Of a stretch of 64,000 nucleotides of DNA, positions 35,766-45,740 are shown in pieces (position 1 is the first letter of the stretch; the number at the start of each line of letters is the position of its first letter). The stretch lies in contig CM054141.1 in the NCBI GenBank assembly GCA_028751875.1, positions 70,590,926-70,654,925 of the forward strand, written 5' to 3'. The position numbers and the translations under genes are program-made. This stretch comes from Rapana venosa. Lineage: Eukaryota; Mollusca; Gastropoda; Neogastropoda; Muricidae. The notes beneath the pieces were generated by a model. That model worked only from the letters and a program-made list of their open reading frames with translations, made no database searches and was not told the origin of the DNA.

Positions 35766-36874
35766 GTGTGTACATACTGTGCTCAGTGTTTGGTGTGATT
35801 GTTATTGCTGTTGTTGTTGTTACGTCAGGTGAGCCTTCATTTACAGTCCAGTGTAAAAATCTACCAGTTTCCACTTTTATATATATGCCGCCCATATTTT
35901 TAAAAAATTTGTTTTCAGTGTACTTAAGGTGAATTCTTTCAAAGTAAGGTAGATTTTACTTCTTATCTTCTGATCTACACACACATGTTCATGTAGGTGG
36001 CGCTTCTGATCTACACACAAATGTTCATGGCAATGATAATTTCCTTGTGCATTCTACACACAAATGTTCTTGGTGCTAATAATTTAAGTGTTCATTCAAT
36101 GCAAAAATGTTCACGGGACCTATAATCTCAGTATTCATTCGATACACACACATGTTCATTGTGCCAGTAATTGTGTTCATTCCACATACAAATGTTCATG
36201 GTGCTAATAACTTGAACCTTCATTAACTCAATGGAGTCACAGTGAAATGGATACCACCATTTTGTGGTGACGCGTGATTTGGGCTATATTTGAAAAATTC
36301 AGCACATTTACCCAACATAATAAAGACATACAAATTATACATCATTGAAAAATTTATTATGTCTACTTTTGAGATTGTTACACAGTTTTTCAATGGAAAA
36401 CGGTAATTTTTTTTACAAAATTTCAAAATATGTCAATGAATGCTGAAAAATAAAAAGTTTTGAAAATTAGGGCTTCTTATCTTACATGGCTCTAACTGTT
36501 CATCAACTCATCTCCTTGAAACAATGTGATGGTTTTTCACCAAAGTAAAGTTCCCTGAAGTTGGCTGAATCCATCTGATGTCACTTTTTGCACTATACAA
36601 TTTTTGTTTTTAAAATCATAACACTGGAGACCCCAAAATCCCAAAGAATATGCTTGTCAACATGTCAAAGAAAAGTAGCCAAACAACATGCAATAGGCAA
36701 GCTTATGGTAAGGAAAGCAACTGTGTTTAGAAAAATGATTGCCCAACAGGCCAGAGTACTTTCCCTTCAGTTGAACATCGCTTAGTGTATTTTTTTTTTA
36801 AATCATAATTCTTCCGAATCTTAAGCTTCCGCACGTCACAGTGAAGGAGAGGAGTGCCGAATCTCATTGAGTTA
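35766..36874. other. Intron 4, first part, contig B
   Basis: Non-coding. 35,970-36,220 holds five or six diverged ancestors of the 43-bp unit, with TTCATG in place of TTGATG. 36,230-36,870 is unique, matching 7,170-7,790 and the smeared 46,100-46,610. Confidence 0.6.
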
Positions 36875-37300
36875 ATACACAAATGTTGATGGTGCTGATA
36901 ATTTCAGTGTGCATTCTACACACAAATGTTGATGGTGCTGATTATTTCATTGTGCATTCAATACACAAATGTTGATGGTGCTGATAATGTCATTGTTCAT
37001 TCTACACACAAATGTTGATGGTGCTGATAATGTCATTGTGCATTCTACACACAAATGTTGATGGTGCTGATAATTTCATTGTGCATTCTACACACAAATG
37101 TTGATGGTGCTGATAATGTCATTGTTCATTCTACACACAAATGTTGATGGTGCTGATAATGTCATTGTTCATTCTACACACAAATGTTGATGGTATTGAT
37201 AATTTCATTGTGCATTCTACACACAAATGTTGATGGTGTTGATAATTTTATTGTGCATTCAATACACAAATGTTGATGGTGCTGATAATTCCAGAGTGCA
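36875..37300. repeat. 43-bp minisatellite, about 10 clean units, intron 4, contig B
   Basis: Clean array with exact 43-bp spacing (for example unit starts at 36,971 and 37,014). It ends in CTGATAATTCCAGAGTGCAT, the same right edge as the long array in A at 10,880. Confidence 0.95.
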
Positions 37301-37344
37301 TGCATGACTTTGCTCATGAAGCCTTGCTGGCTGTTGCTGTGCAG

Positions 37345-37520
37345 GAACAGACCTGGGGGACCAGCCCAATGACCAGCCCTTGCTGGCCGCTGCCACAGAC
37401 GTCAGCAGAGACAGAAGTGAGGAGTTTGACCAGTCTCCACAGCACCCGGCCTCTTTTGCCATCAACCAAGACAGAAATGACGGGTTTGAACACTCTCCCC
37501 AGCACTCCGACCCTTTATGA
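37345..37520 (+). CDS. mfsd6-like: MFSD6-like transporter exon 5, C-terminal tail, contig B copy
   Basis: Clean terminal exon of 176 nt (two bases plus 58 codons including TGA). The acceptor GTTGCTGTGCAG joins in phase 1 to exon 4. It reads GTDLGDQPNDQPLLAAATDV, a middle with SRDRSEEFDQSP, and an end with EHSPQHSDPL before TGA at 37,518. The tail is hydrophilic and acidic, rich in Asp, Gln, Ser and Pro, with two QSPQH/HSPQH-like segments. The phase match, long open frame and stop support it. No AATAAA lies within the next 140 bp, so either the 3' end is unusual or transcription continues. Confidence 0.68.
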
Positions 37521-37660
37521 GTTAGGGACATGTGCGTGTGTGTAACTACATGTGTATATATATACATGTGTCAGTGTGGGTGTGTGAAGAGTTTGCGTGG
37601 GTGCTTGCACCAAGTGTTTGTACATGTATGTGTATATTTGGGAAGGGTGAGGGGACAGAA

Positions 37661-37692
37661 ATGGCTGTCAAAAGCTTCATTAGTTCAGTATT
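37661..37692 (+). CDS. Gene 2 candidate exon 1, contig B
   Basis: ATG at 37,661 in a good context (A at -3, G at +4), ten codons MAVKSFISSV plus two bases, then a GTGTGT donor. The resulting phase 2 fits exon 2. It is short and surrounded by GT repeats, so it may be coincidence. It is supported mainly by phase and by conservation of the ATG context in A at 11,220. Confidence 0.32.
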
Positions 37693-37791
37693 GTGTGTGT
37701 ATGTGAATGAAAAGAACATGGTGCGCATGCTTACCCAAAAAAAGTGCCGTTCAGTTAGCTCCTGCAGACACATTTTCTGTGTGTTCATCAG

Positions 37792-37983
37792 TGTGCGTTT
37801 GTTGCACAATCTGCTCATTCTGATCCTGGAGTGCAGTAGTTTAATTGTGAGCAGTGTGCAGCCACTGTTGACCAGTGCTTCACCCTCACGTGGCCTGAGC
37901 TTTGTACTAGAGGAATGCAGTGATGGAAAGCGTCGCATGGTTATGTGTGTACATGATGGGAATAACAGCCAAGCTTGTGCAAG
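37792..37983 (+). CDS. Gene 2 candidate exon 2, contig B
   Basis: Open 192-nt block between acceptor GTGTTCATCAG and donor GCAAG|GTTTTC, with phase 2 at both ends. It encodes a hydrophobic segment RLLHNLLILILECSSLIV, then a hydrophilic segment with SPSRGLSFVLEECSDGKRR and MVMCVHDGNNSQAC. The first part could be a signal anchor or TM helix; the rest contains three cysteines and would face the other side. No family was recognised. The frame is intact here and broken by drop-outs in A. Confidence 0.45.
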
Positions 37984-38335
37984 GTTTTCTGTAGCTTTTC
38001 TGACAAAGTTGTAACACTGTTTGTATAGTTTTCTATTTTGTTGTTGTTATATCTTTCCTAAACTCTGTAATAATAGCAGAAAAATAATGAATTAATCCTC
38101 TGCAACAGTGAAAGAACCGGTCAGTACATAGTATCAAGCTTGGCAATAACGTACCCCCACCCCCATACACACAAACGCACGCGCGCCCCACCCCACACAC
38201 ACAAACAACTATTTATGGGATACAAGTTTTTGGTATTTCCCGTAATGTTCTGCTTTTTTTGGGGGGGGAGGGGGGTCTTCTTGAGGTGTTTTTTTTTGTT
38301 TTTGGTTGTTGTTTTTCCTCCTCAACCACACACAC

Positions 38336-38339
38336 ACTT

Positions 38340-38394
<55 letters not shown>
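38336..38394. repeat. (CT)n microsatellite, contig B
   Basis: CT run following a CACACA run and poly-T/poly-G stretch. Its counterpart is at 11,830-11,895. Confidence 0.9.
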
Positions 38395-38653
38395 GGGTGA
38401 ATTGGTTCACTTTTGAGGTAGGACTCACTTCATGTCGTGCTCTTGTAAATTAATTAATTTCCTTAATTAATGGTTTATTATTGATTAATATTTTATTTGT
38501 TTCAGTTTCCCCATGTCTTTTTTGATCATGCTGGTATAAAATTTAGCTGCAAGTGTCCCCTGTGGCGTTTTATTGGACATATCAAAACTTCATGAACAAA
38601 CGTATACTGACTGTGTGGCTGCACGTAAACACCAGCTTGTGTTGTGTTGGCAG

Positions 38654-38780
38654 TGAGTGGTGTGAGACTCTGTGTGTGGCAGTGGGGTTAGCAGTGCTGT
38701 TTGCTGCAGTCCTGCTGTCAGTCATGAGAGCCCAGTGGCGTGCAGAGCAAGTGTCCAACATTGTTGATGTTCAACAGACA
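38654..38780 (+). CDS. Gene 2 candidate exon 3, contig B
   Basis: 127-nt exon (one base plus 42 codons) between acceptor GTTGTGTTGGCAG and donor CAGACA|GTACGA, in phase with exon 2. It encodes SEWCETL, a clear 19-20-residue hydrophobic segment (CVAVGLAVLFAAVLLSVM), then a basic-acidic stretch beginning RAQWRAEQV. The hydrophobic segment followed by Arg fits a TM helix with a cytoplasmic C-terminal side. Read-through past the donor would hit TGA after eight codons, giving an alternative short C terminus (TVRGNAL). Confidence 0.48.
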
Positions 38781-38825
38781 GTACGAGGAAATGCATTATG
38801 ACTTTCTTTCTCTGGCCACAGTCAG

Positions 38826-38867
38826 GTTTCTGCAGACAATGAAAACCGACTCATGACAGAAATTCAG
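38826..38867 (+). CDS. Gene 2 candidate exon 4, contig B
   Basis: Small 42-nt phase 0 exon (14 codons: VSADNENRLMTEIQ) between acceptor CCACAGTCAG and strong donor ATTCAG|GTACAT. It is conserved in A at 12,305-12,347, where four bases differ. It is hydrophilic, consistent with a tail or loop. Confidence 0.42.
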
Positions 38868-39002
38868 GTACATTGTTTTTCTGCCAATTTCAGGGGGAAT
38901 ATATATGGAACTGCTACAATTTATGATCATTGTCTTCCTTCATGCTTCCTGATGATTTTGGGGGATATAGAGCCTAACCCTGGTCTTACTTTTGGGGGGG
39001 AC
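38868..39002. other. Intron sequence at the end of contig B
   Basis: Colinear with 12,348-12,480. The contig stops in a short poly-G run (GGGGGGGAC), a plausible cause of the break. Confidence 0.6.
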
Positions 39003-39502
39003 NNNNNNNNNNNNNNNNNNNNNNNNNNNNNNNNNNNNNNNNNNNNNNNNNNNNNNNNNNNNNNNNNNNNNNNNNNNNNNNNNNNNNNNNNNNNNNNNNN
39101 NNNNNNNNNNNNNNNNNNNNNNNNNNNNNNNNNNNNNNNNNNNNNNNNNNNNNNNNNNNNNNNNNNNNNNNNNNNNNNNNNNNNNNNNNNNNNNNNNNNN
39201 NNNNNNNNNNNNNNNNNNNNNNNNNNNNNNNNNNNNNNNNNNNNNNNNNNNNNNNNNNNNNNNNNNNNNNNNNNNNNNNNNNNNNNNNNNNNNNNNNNNN
39301 NNNNNNNNNNNNNNNNNNNNNNNNNNNNNNNNNNNNNNNNNNNNNNNNNNNNNNNNNNNNNNNNNNNNNNNNNNNNNNNNNNNNNNNNNNNNNNNNNNNN
39401 NNNNNNNNNNNNNNNNNNNNNNNNNNNNNNNNNNNNNNNNNNNNNNNNNNNNNNNNNNNNNNNNNNNNNNNNNNNNNNNNNNNNNNNNNNNNNNNNNNNN
39501 NN
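39003..39502. other. Assembly gap, 500 N
   Basis: Exactly 500 N. The left flank corresponds to A 12,480 and the right flank to A 472, so the flanks are not adjacent in the real locus and overlap by about 12 kb. Confidence 0.99.
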
Positions 39503-39724
39503 ACCTGAAACAAAAACCCCAATTGATGCAATAAGATACATAGAAGCTGGTGATCTTGCCACATTTAACCCAGGACTTTTTCGTAACGATGACATCCATG
39601 GTGCAGGATCTGGGACAGAGTTGGCCGTTGGCTGCAGAGCTCATCGTCGATGGTGGTGGGGAGGAGAGAGCCAGGGGGCGGGCAAGTGAAGGGGGCTGCC
39701 GACAAAAAGACGTGCGCAGACAAC

Positions 39725-39826
39725 ATGCCTCACGCACCCGCCACCTCGCAGAGCAGGCGGAATGGCCGCTGCCACATCAACAAAAAACTGCTGCCTATCA
39801 AAGGGTTTACTTCTGTTTCCTGGCAG
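39725..39826 (+). CDS. mfsd6-like: MFSD6-like transporter exon 1, contig C copy
   Basis: Third copy of exon 1 and the cleanest around the N terminus: MPHAPATSQSRRNGRCHINK is open before INKKLLPIKG. One base is missing at GGGTT(C)TAC near 39,808, giving 102 nt where 103 is expected. The donor CAG|GTAGGT is intact. An in-frame ATG at 39,650 could extend the N terminus by 25 codons. Confidence 0.65.
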
Positions 39827-39899
39827 GTAGGTCGTAGTATAGAACTTTCTAAGGAGTTGCACATTTCACTCCTGTTTGCTCTGGGTGCAGACTACTACA

Positions 39900-40015
39900 C
39901 TGTGGTGTGTGTGTGTGGTGTGTGTGTGTGAGTGGATGTGTGTGTATGTGTGTGTGTATGTTGTGTGTGTATGTGTGTGTGTGTGTGTGCGTGAGTGTGT
40001 GTGTACAGTGTACTG
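39900..40015. repeat. (GT)n microsatellite in intron 1, contig C
   Basis: Counterpart of 876-972. Confidence 0.9.
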
Positions 40016-40149
40016 TGGTAAGTTTGTTTTTGTTGATTCATGGATGAGTAGACTCGCATGTTTTTTTCAGGCTATTACAGAATGGAAAACACTTCATCCT
40101 GTAGTCCTGTGGCTGCCATGTCACACAGGATAAGCTACCTCCTTTGTCA

Positions 40150-40855
40150 TGCACTGTGCTGCCATAGCAACAAGATAAGGCCAGTCCTTGGTCGTGCACT
40201 GTGCTGCCATAGCAACAAGAAAGGCCAGTCCTTGGTCGTGCACTGTGCTGCTATGCAACAAGAAAGGCCAGTCTTGGTCGTGCACTGTGCTGCCATAGCA
40301 ACAAGAAAAGGCCAGTCCTTGGTCGTGCACTGTGCTGCCATAGCAACAAAAGAAAGGCCAGTCCTTGGTCGTGCACTGTGCTGCATAGCAACAAGAAAGG
40401 CCAGTCCTTGGTCGTGCACTGTGCTGCCATAGCAACAAGAAAGGCCAGTCCTTGGTCGTGCACTGTGCTGCCATAGCAACAAGAAAGGCCAGTCCTTGGT
40501 CGTGCACTGTGCTGCCATAGCAACAAGAAAGGCCAGTCCTTGGTCGTGCACTGTGCACTGTGCTGCCATAGCAACAAGAAAGGCCAGTCCTTGGTCATGC
40601 ACTGTGCACTGTGCTGCCATAGCAACAAGAAAGGCCAGTCCTTGGTCGTGCACTGTGCTGCCATAGCAACAAGAAAGGCCAGTCCTTGGTCGTGCACTGT
40701 GCACTGTGCTGCCATAGCAACAAGAAAGGCCAGTCCTTGGTCGTGCACTGTGCACTGTGCTGTCATAGCAACAAGAAAGGCCAGTCCTTGGTCGTGCACT
40801 GTGCTGCCATAGCAACAAGAAAGGCCAGTCCTTGGTCGTGCACTGTGCTGCCTTA
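40150..40855. repeat. 44-bp minisatellite, 15 units, intron 1, contig C
   Basis: The cleanest copy of the array. It has 15 units with the same four 51-bp variants (units 10, 11, 13, 14), a GGTCATGC variant before unit 11 shared with A, and GTCATAG in unit 14. Confidence 0.96.
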
Positions 40856-43800
40856 ACTATCTGCTCCTATGGAGGACCTGACAGAGAGATTAAGTACTAC
40901 ATTATGCCTTTGTTTCTGAAAATAGAAATGGCATTTCTGAAAAACAAAGGAAAAAGTACAGATGGCAAGGTGGAGAAGAATTTGTAAGTCGAGTGTCATC
41001 AGTGTATATGGAAGTGGTGGCTTGTGTGCAGCGTAATTTTTTCTATTTACCAGTCGGTCAGTTTAATTATTTTCTTTTATGGATTGGTAAGTAGATCTGA
41101 TGTACTGCAGGGAAAGTCAGGAAATTGAAGAAATTTCTTCCCTTTTTTTGTTTTAGAAATGTTTGGTGTGTTTCTGATTTGATTTTGAAAAAAGAAGTAT
41201 CTGTTTGATTTCATTCTGAATGCTTTTGGGAAAAAACTACATAATGTGATAGACATTTAAAGTTCAATATGAAAAATACCCCACCACACCACATCACCAC
41301 ACACACAAACCCCTACCACATCATAAATACACCACCCAAGGCTGTACAAACAGTGTCATTATCTCTTCAATGCAGGCAAAGTAAGCTGTTATTTTTAATT
41401 AAAGGAAAGTGCACCGTTATCAGACAGAGGTAGCAGATCTTGTGTGTCAAGTCACGTACTAAAACAGAAGGTTAAGGTAGTGGTTAACCTTTGTTCTTTT
41501 TACCATACCAAACACAGCCATTTTTAGCTAATCTTGTCCCAAAAAGCTGTGTTTAACGGCATTTTCCCTTGTGCAAAGGGGGTTTTTTTTTCCCTAATTT
41601 TTCCTTTTTTTAAAAAAAGGCTTTTTAAAAACAAGGAAAAAAAATTTCCCTTTTTTTAAAAAAAAACCCCCCGGGGGGCCCCCCCAAAAATAAGGGGGGG
41701 TTTGGGGGGGTTTTTTTTTTAAAAAGGTTTGGGGAAATTATCCCGGGTAATTTGTTGTTTGCAAATTTAAGAAAAAAAAACCCCCTTTGGGTTAAAATGG
41801 GGGTTTTTTCCTTTTAAAAAGGGGTTTCCCTTTTTTCCTTTCCTATTTAAAAAAACCCAGGGGGGGTGGGAAATTGGGGGTTTAAAAAATAAAAACCCCT
41901 TTTCCTTAACACCCCCTTTTTCCACTCCCCAAAATACCCCCCGGGAAAAGTTTTTTTCCCCGGGGAAAAAAAAGGGTTTTTTTTTTTAAAAAAAAAAAAA
42001 ATTTTTTCAAAAATTTTTAAAATTTTAAGGGCCTTTTTTGGGGGTTTTTATTTTTGTGGGGAATTTTTCTTTAAAAGAAACCCGAATTTTTTGTTTTGGG
42101 GGAAAAATTTTTTTAAAGGGAAAAAATTTTTTTTTCCCCTTTTTTTTTGGGTTTTTTAAAAGTTTTTTAAAATTTTGGTTTTTTCATGATTGGGGGAAAA
42201 ATTAAAAATTTTTTTTAATTTCTTTTTTAAAAAACACACCCACCAACATATTAAAAAAAATTTTTTAAATTAAAAAAAAAAAAAACCATTTTTCCAAAAA
42301 TCCTTTTTTTTTTTTTTTTTTTTGGGTTTTTTGAAAAAATTTTTGTAAAAAACCCTTTTTTTTAAACCCAAAATAAATTTTTAAAATTTTCCCAAAAACT
42401 GTTTTTTCTCCGGTTTTTAAAAAAAAAAGGGGGGGAAAAAATGGAAAAAAAAGGGGGGAAAAAAGGGGGGGGGGGGGGGGTTTTGGTTTTTTTAAAAAAT
42501 GGGGGGGGGGAAAAAAAGAAGCCCGGAAAAAAAAAACCCAAAACCCAAAAAAAAGGGGGGGGAAAAAAAACGGGGGGAAAAGAAAAACCAAATTAATAAA
42601 TTTCAAAAGGGGTTTTACCCCTTTTTTTTTTAAAATTTTTTGGGGGAGTTTTCTCCCTTTATTTCCTTTTTTTTTGGGGGTTCTCTTTCCCCCTCACCAT
42701 TTCATAAAACCCCCCCCGGGCCCGGGGGGGGCCCCCCATTTGGTTTTAAACCCTTTGGGGGGGGGAATGGGGGGGTTGGAATTTTTGTTTGGGATTTGGG
42801 GTTTTTTTGGGGTAAAATTTCCCCGTTTTGGGGGAAATTAGTTTTTTAATTTATCCCCTTTTTTAAATTTTTTTCAGGGGGAAAATTATTTTTTTTTTAA
42901 ATTTTTTCCCCCAAAAAAAATTAGTTTTAAAATGGAAGAGAAAAGTTTTTTCCCGGGTGGGGTGGGGAAAAAAGGTTTTTTTCTGAAAATAAAACCCGAA
43001 AAAAAAAATTTTTTTTTAAAAACAAAAAAAACCCCCCCAAAAACCCAAAAAATTTTCCCCTTTTTTTGAAAAAACCCCCAAACCCCCCCCCCAAAAAAAC
43101 CAAAAACCCCCAAAAAAACCCCCATTTTAAAAAGTATGCCCCTTTGGTGGCTTTTTGGTTTCCCCTGGAACCCCTTCCCCCTTCCCCCTGGTGCCCCCCT
43201 TTACATTTCAAAACACCAAAAGGGGGGGGGGTTTGTAAATTTCTTTTTTTTCCATATATTCATCTTTTTTTAACGGCCCCCCCTTTGACAAGGGGTTACT
43301 TTTGGGGTTTTACCCTTTTGGGGGGATTCCCCTTTAACATTTTTTAAATGTTTGACAATTCCTGTTTCACTATTGGTTTTCTGCTGGGGTTTTTTTCCCA
43401 AACACCAAATGGGGTTTTCCCTTTTTGGTTTTCCTTGAGGGGGCCAGAGTCTTTCCCCTTTTCATAATGCTTTTTTTCCCCCCCTTTTTCTTTTCTTCCT
43501 TTTTTTTTTTTGGGGGCCCCGGGAAAACCTGTGATTTTTTGATCAACCTTTTTTTGTTTTGGGCCCTTATTTAACATTTTTTAATTTTTTTAAAAAGGTA
43601 AAAAAAAATTCCCCTTTAAGGCATTTTTATACAAAACCCCCCCGAATCAAATTGTTTGCTTTTTCAAAAACAAATTTCTTGCAAAAATTACCTTTGGTAA
43701 CTTAACCATAGGGGGGGAACTTTTTTTTTTTTCCTCCCCCTTTTCCCTTTTCCCCCCCCCTTTTTTATTTCCTTTTTCCACACCCAAAAACAACAATATT

Positions 43801-44741
43801 ATTTTGGGAAAAAAATTTTCCCCATAATCACGGGTTTCTTAAAAAAATTTTTCCCCTTAAAAAGGGGGGAGGGGAAGTTTTTCCCTTAGCCCTTTTAAAA
43901 AAATTTCCCATAACTTTTTTTTTTAAAATTTTTTGTTTTTTTTTTTGTTTTTTTAGAAAGAAAAAAAAAAAGAAGAAAAAGGGTTTTGGGAAAAATTTTT
44001 TTTTTATTTGGGTTTTGGGGGGTTTTTTTTAACCTTTTTAAAAAGGGGGTGGGTTTGGGCAAAAACGGGGGGGAAAAAAAAACCCAAACCCCCATTCCTG
44101 ATTTGCTAAATTCATTTTTTACCCTCCCCAATTTTGGCCCTTTTTTTTTGTTGTTTTACGCTTTTTCCTTTTAAGGGTGTGCCAAATGTGCAAAAATTTT
44201 TTTTGCCCCCCAACTTTTTTGCCCCCTTAGGGTTTTTTTTAAGTTTTGAAAAAAATTTTTGGGTTGGCTTTTAAAAAAAAATTTTTTGTAACAAAATTTT
44301 ATCGATAAAAGATACAACCCAAACCCCTTTTGAGGATGGGGGTTTTTGGAAAAGGGGATCCCCCCAAAAAATTTTTTTGGGTTTTTTCTGGGGTGCTTTC
44401 CCCTTAAACTGCCCCCTCCTTTTTTCCCCTTTGTGATTTTTGGGGGCCCAAAAAATTGTTGGGTAAAAATTTTGGGTAATTCAAGCCCCCCCCCAAAAAC
44501 CTTTAATCCGTTTTGTACAATCAGAGAAAACCGCATTTAAAGAAAAAAAAAAATTCTAAAATTTATATACCTACCCAAAAAAAAATAAAAATTTAGGCCC
44601 CGCATTCCATTTTGGGGGGGGTTTTAAAACCAAAAAAAAAAGGAATTTTTGGCTATTTAAAAAAATAAAAATCACCTTTATCTAAACCCCCAAAATAATT
44701 TCCCCCAAAAATTGGTGGAAATTAAAAAGGGTTCCCTTTTC

Positions 44742-45020
44742 TTTAAAGGGAGAAAAAAAGGGAAGGGGAAGGAAAAAAATGAAAAAAAAGGGAAGGGAAA
44801 AAAAAGGGGAAAAAAAAAAAATTTGGGAAAATAAAAAAAAAAGGGAAAAAGGGGAAAAAAGGGAAAAAAAAAAAGGGGGGGGAAAAAAAAGAAGAAAAAA
44901 AAAAAAAAGGGGGAAAAAAAAAAAAGAAAAAAAGAAGAAAAAAAAAGGGGGGTAAAAAGGGGGAAAAAGAAAAAAAGGGAAAAAAAAAAAACAAAAAAAA
45001 AAGGGGAAAAAAAGGGCAAA
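44742..45020. repeat. Polypurine tract, contig C
   Basis: Smeared counterpart of 5,745-6,064, A and G only over most of its length. Confidence 0.85.
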
Positions 45021-45049
45021 AAAAATTTTTTTTTAAAATTTCTTTGCGG

Positions 45050-45240
45050 ATTGGGGCGGGGGATCATCAGTTTTTGGGGGGGCCCGTGCCGGAATTTTGG
45101 GGGGGATGCGGGAAAATTTCCTCCCCCCCTGGGGGTGGGGCCATCCCCTCCCCGGGGTTTCCCTTTTAGACCCCGGGACTACCGCCATGACGGGGCTGCC
45201 CCCCCACAGGGGTTAGTACTTTCAAAAGGGGGGGGATGTG
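45050..45240 (+). CDS. mfsd6-like: MFSD6-like transporter exon 3, contig C copy (unreadable frame)
   Basis: Placed by order and by residual words (GGATCATCAG, TTCCTCCCCCCCTGGGGGTG, GGCCATC) matching the LTNPWGVLAIE part of exon 3 in A. The rest differs, so coding content cannot be judged. The ends are approximate. Confidence 0.3.
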
Positions 45241-45552
45241 TAAGTAATTTCAAAATTTTTTTAAGGCATTGAAAAGCAAGCCTTTTTTTAACCACCTTTA
45301 AAAAAATTTTTTTTTTTAAAAAATTTCTTTTTTTAAAACCATTTTTAAAACCCAAAAAAAGGAAAATTAAAGTTTTAAAGAAAAAAAAAATTTTGGGGGG
45401 TTTCAGTCTTTTTGGGAGGGTTTGAAAATTTTTTTAAGGGTTTTTTTTTTAAAAGGAAATAAAATTCATTTATTATTTTTTTCCTTGTAGATTTTGGTTC
45501 AAATTAAAAAATTTTGGGTGTTTGGAAAAAATTTTTTTGGGTTGAAAAAAGG

Positions 45553-45740
45553 GGCCTACACTGGTGGTTTTTCGCGGGGGGGGGACCTTTTTTTTGGGTG
45601 CCCCAAACTGGCGGGGTCCCCTTCCTTACCCGTGAAACCTGGTTTCGTTCCGGGCCCCCCCCTCCGCCAAGCGCAAACTTTTTTCCCGGGCCCCCTTGCC
45701 AGGGGGAGTTTTTGGGGGTTTTACTTTCGGGTGTTTTTTT
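45553..45740 (+). CDS. mfsd6-like: MFSD6-like transporter exon 4, contig C copy (unreadable frame)
   Basis: Positional counterpart of 35,583-35,765. Landmarks are GGCCTACACTGGTGGTTTTTC near the start and a GGGGTCCCCTT segment followed by GCCCCCCCCTCCGCC. The frame is lost. Confidence 0.28.
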
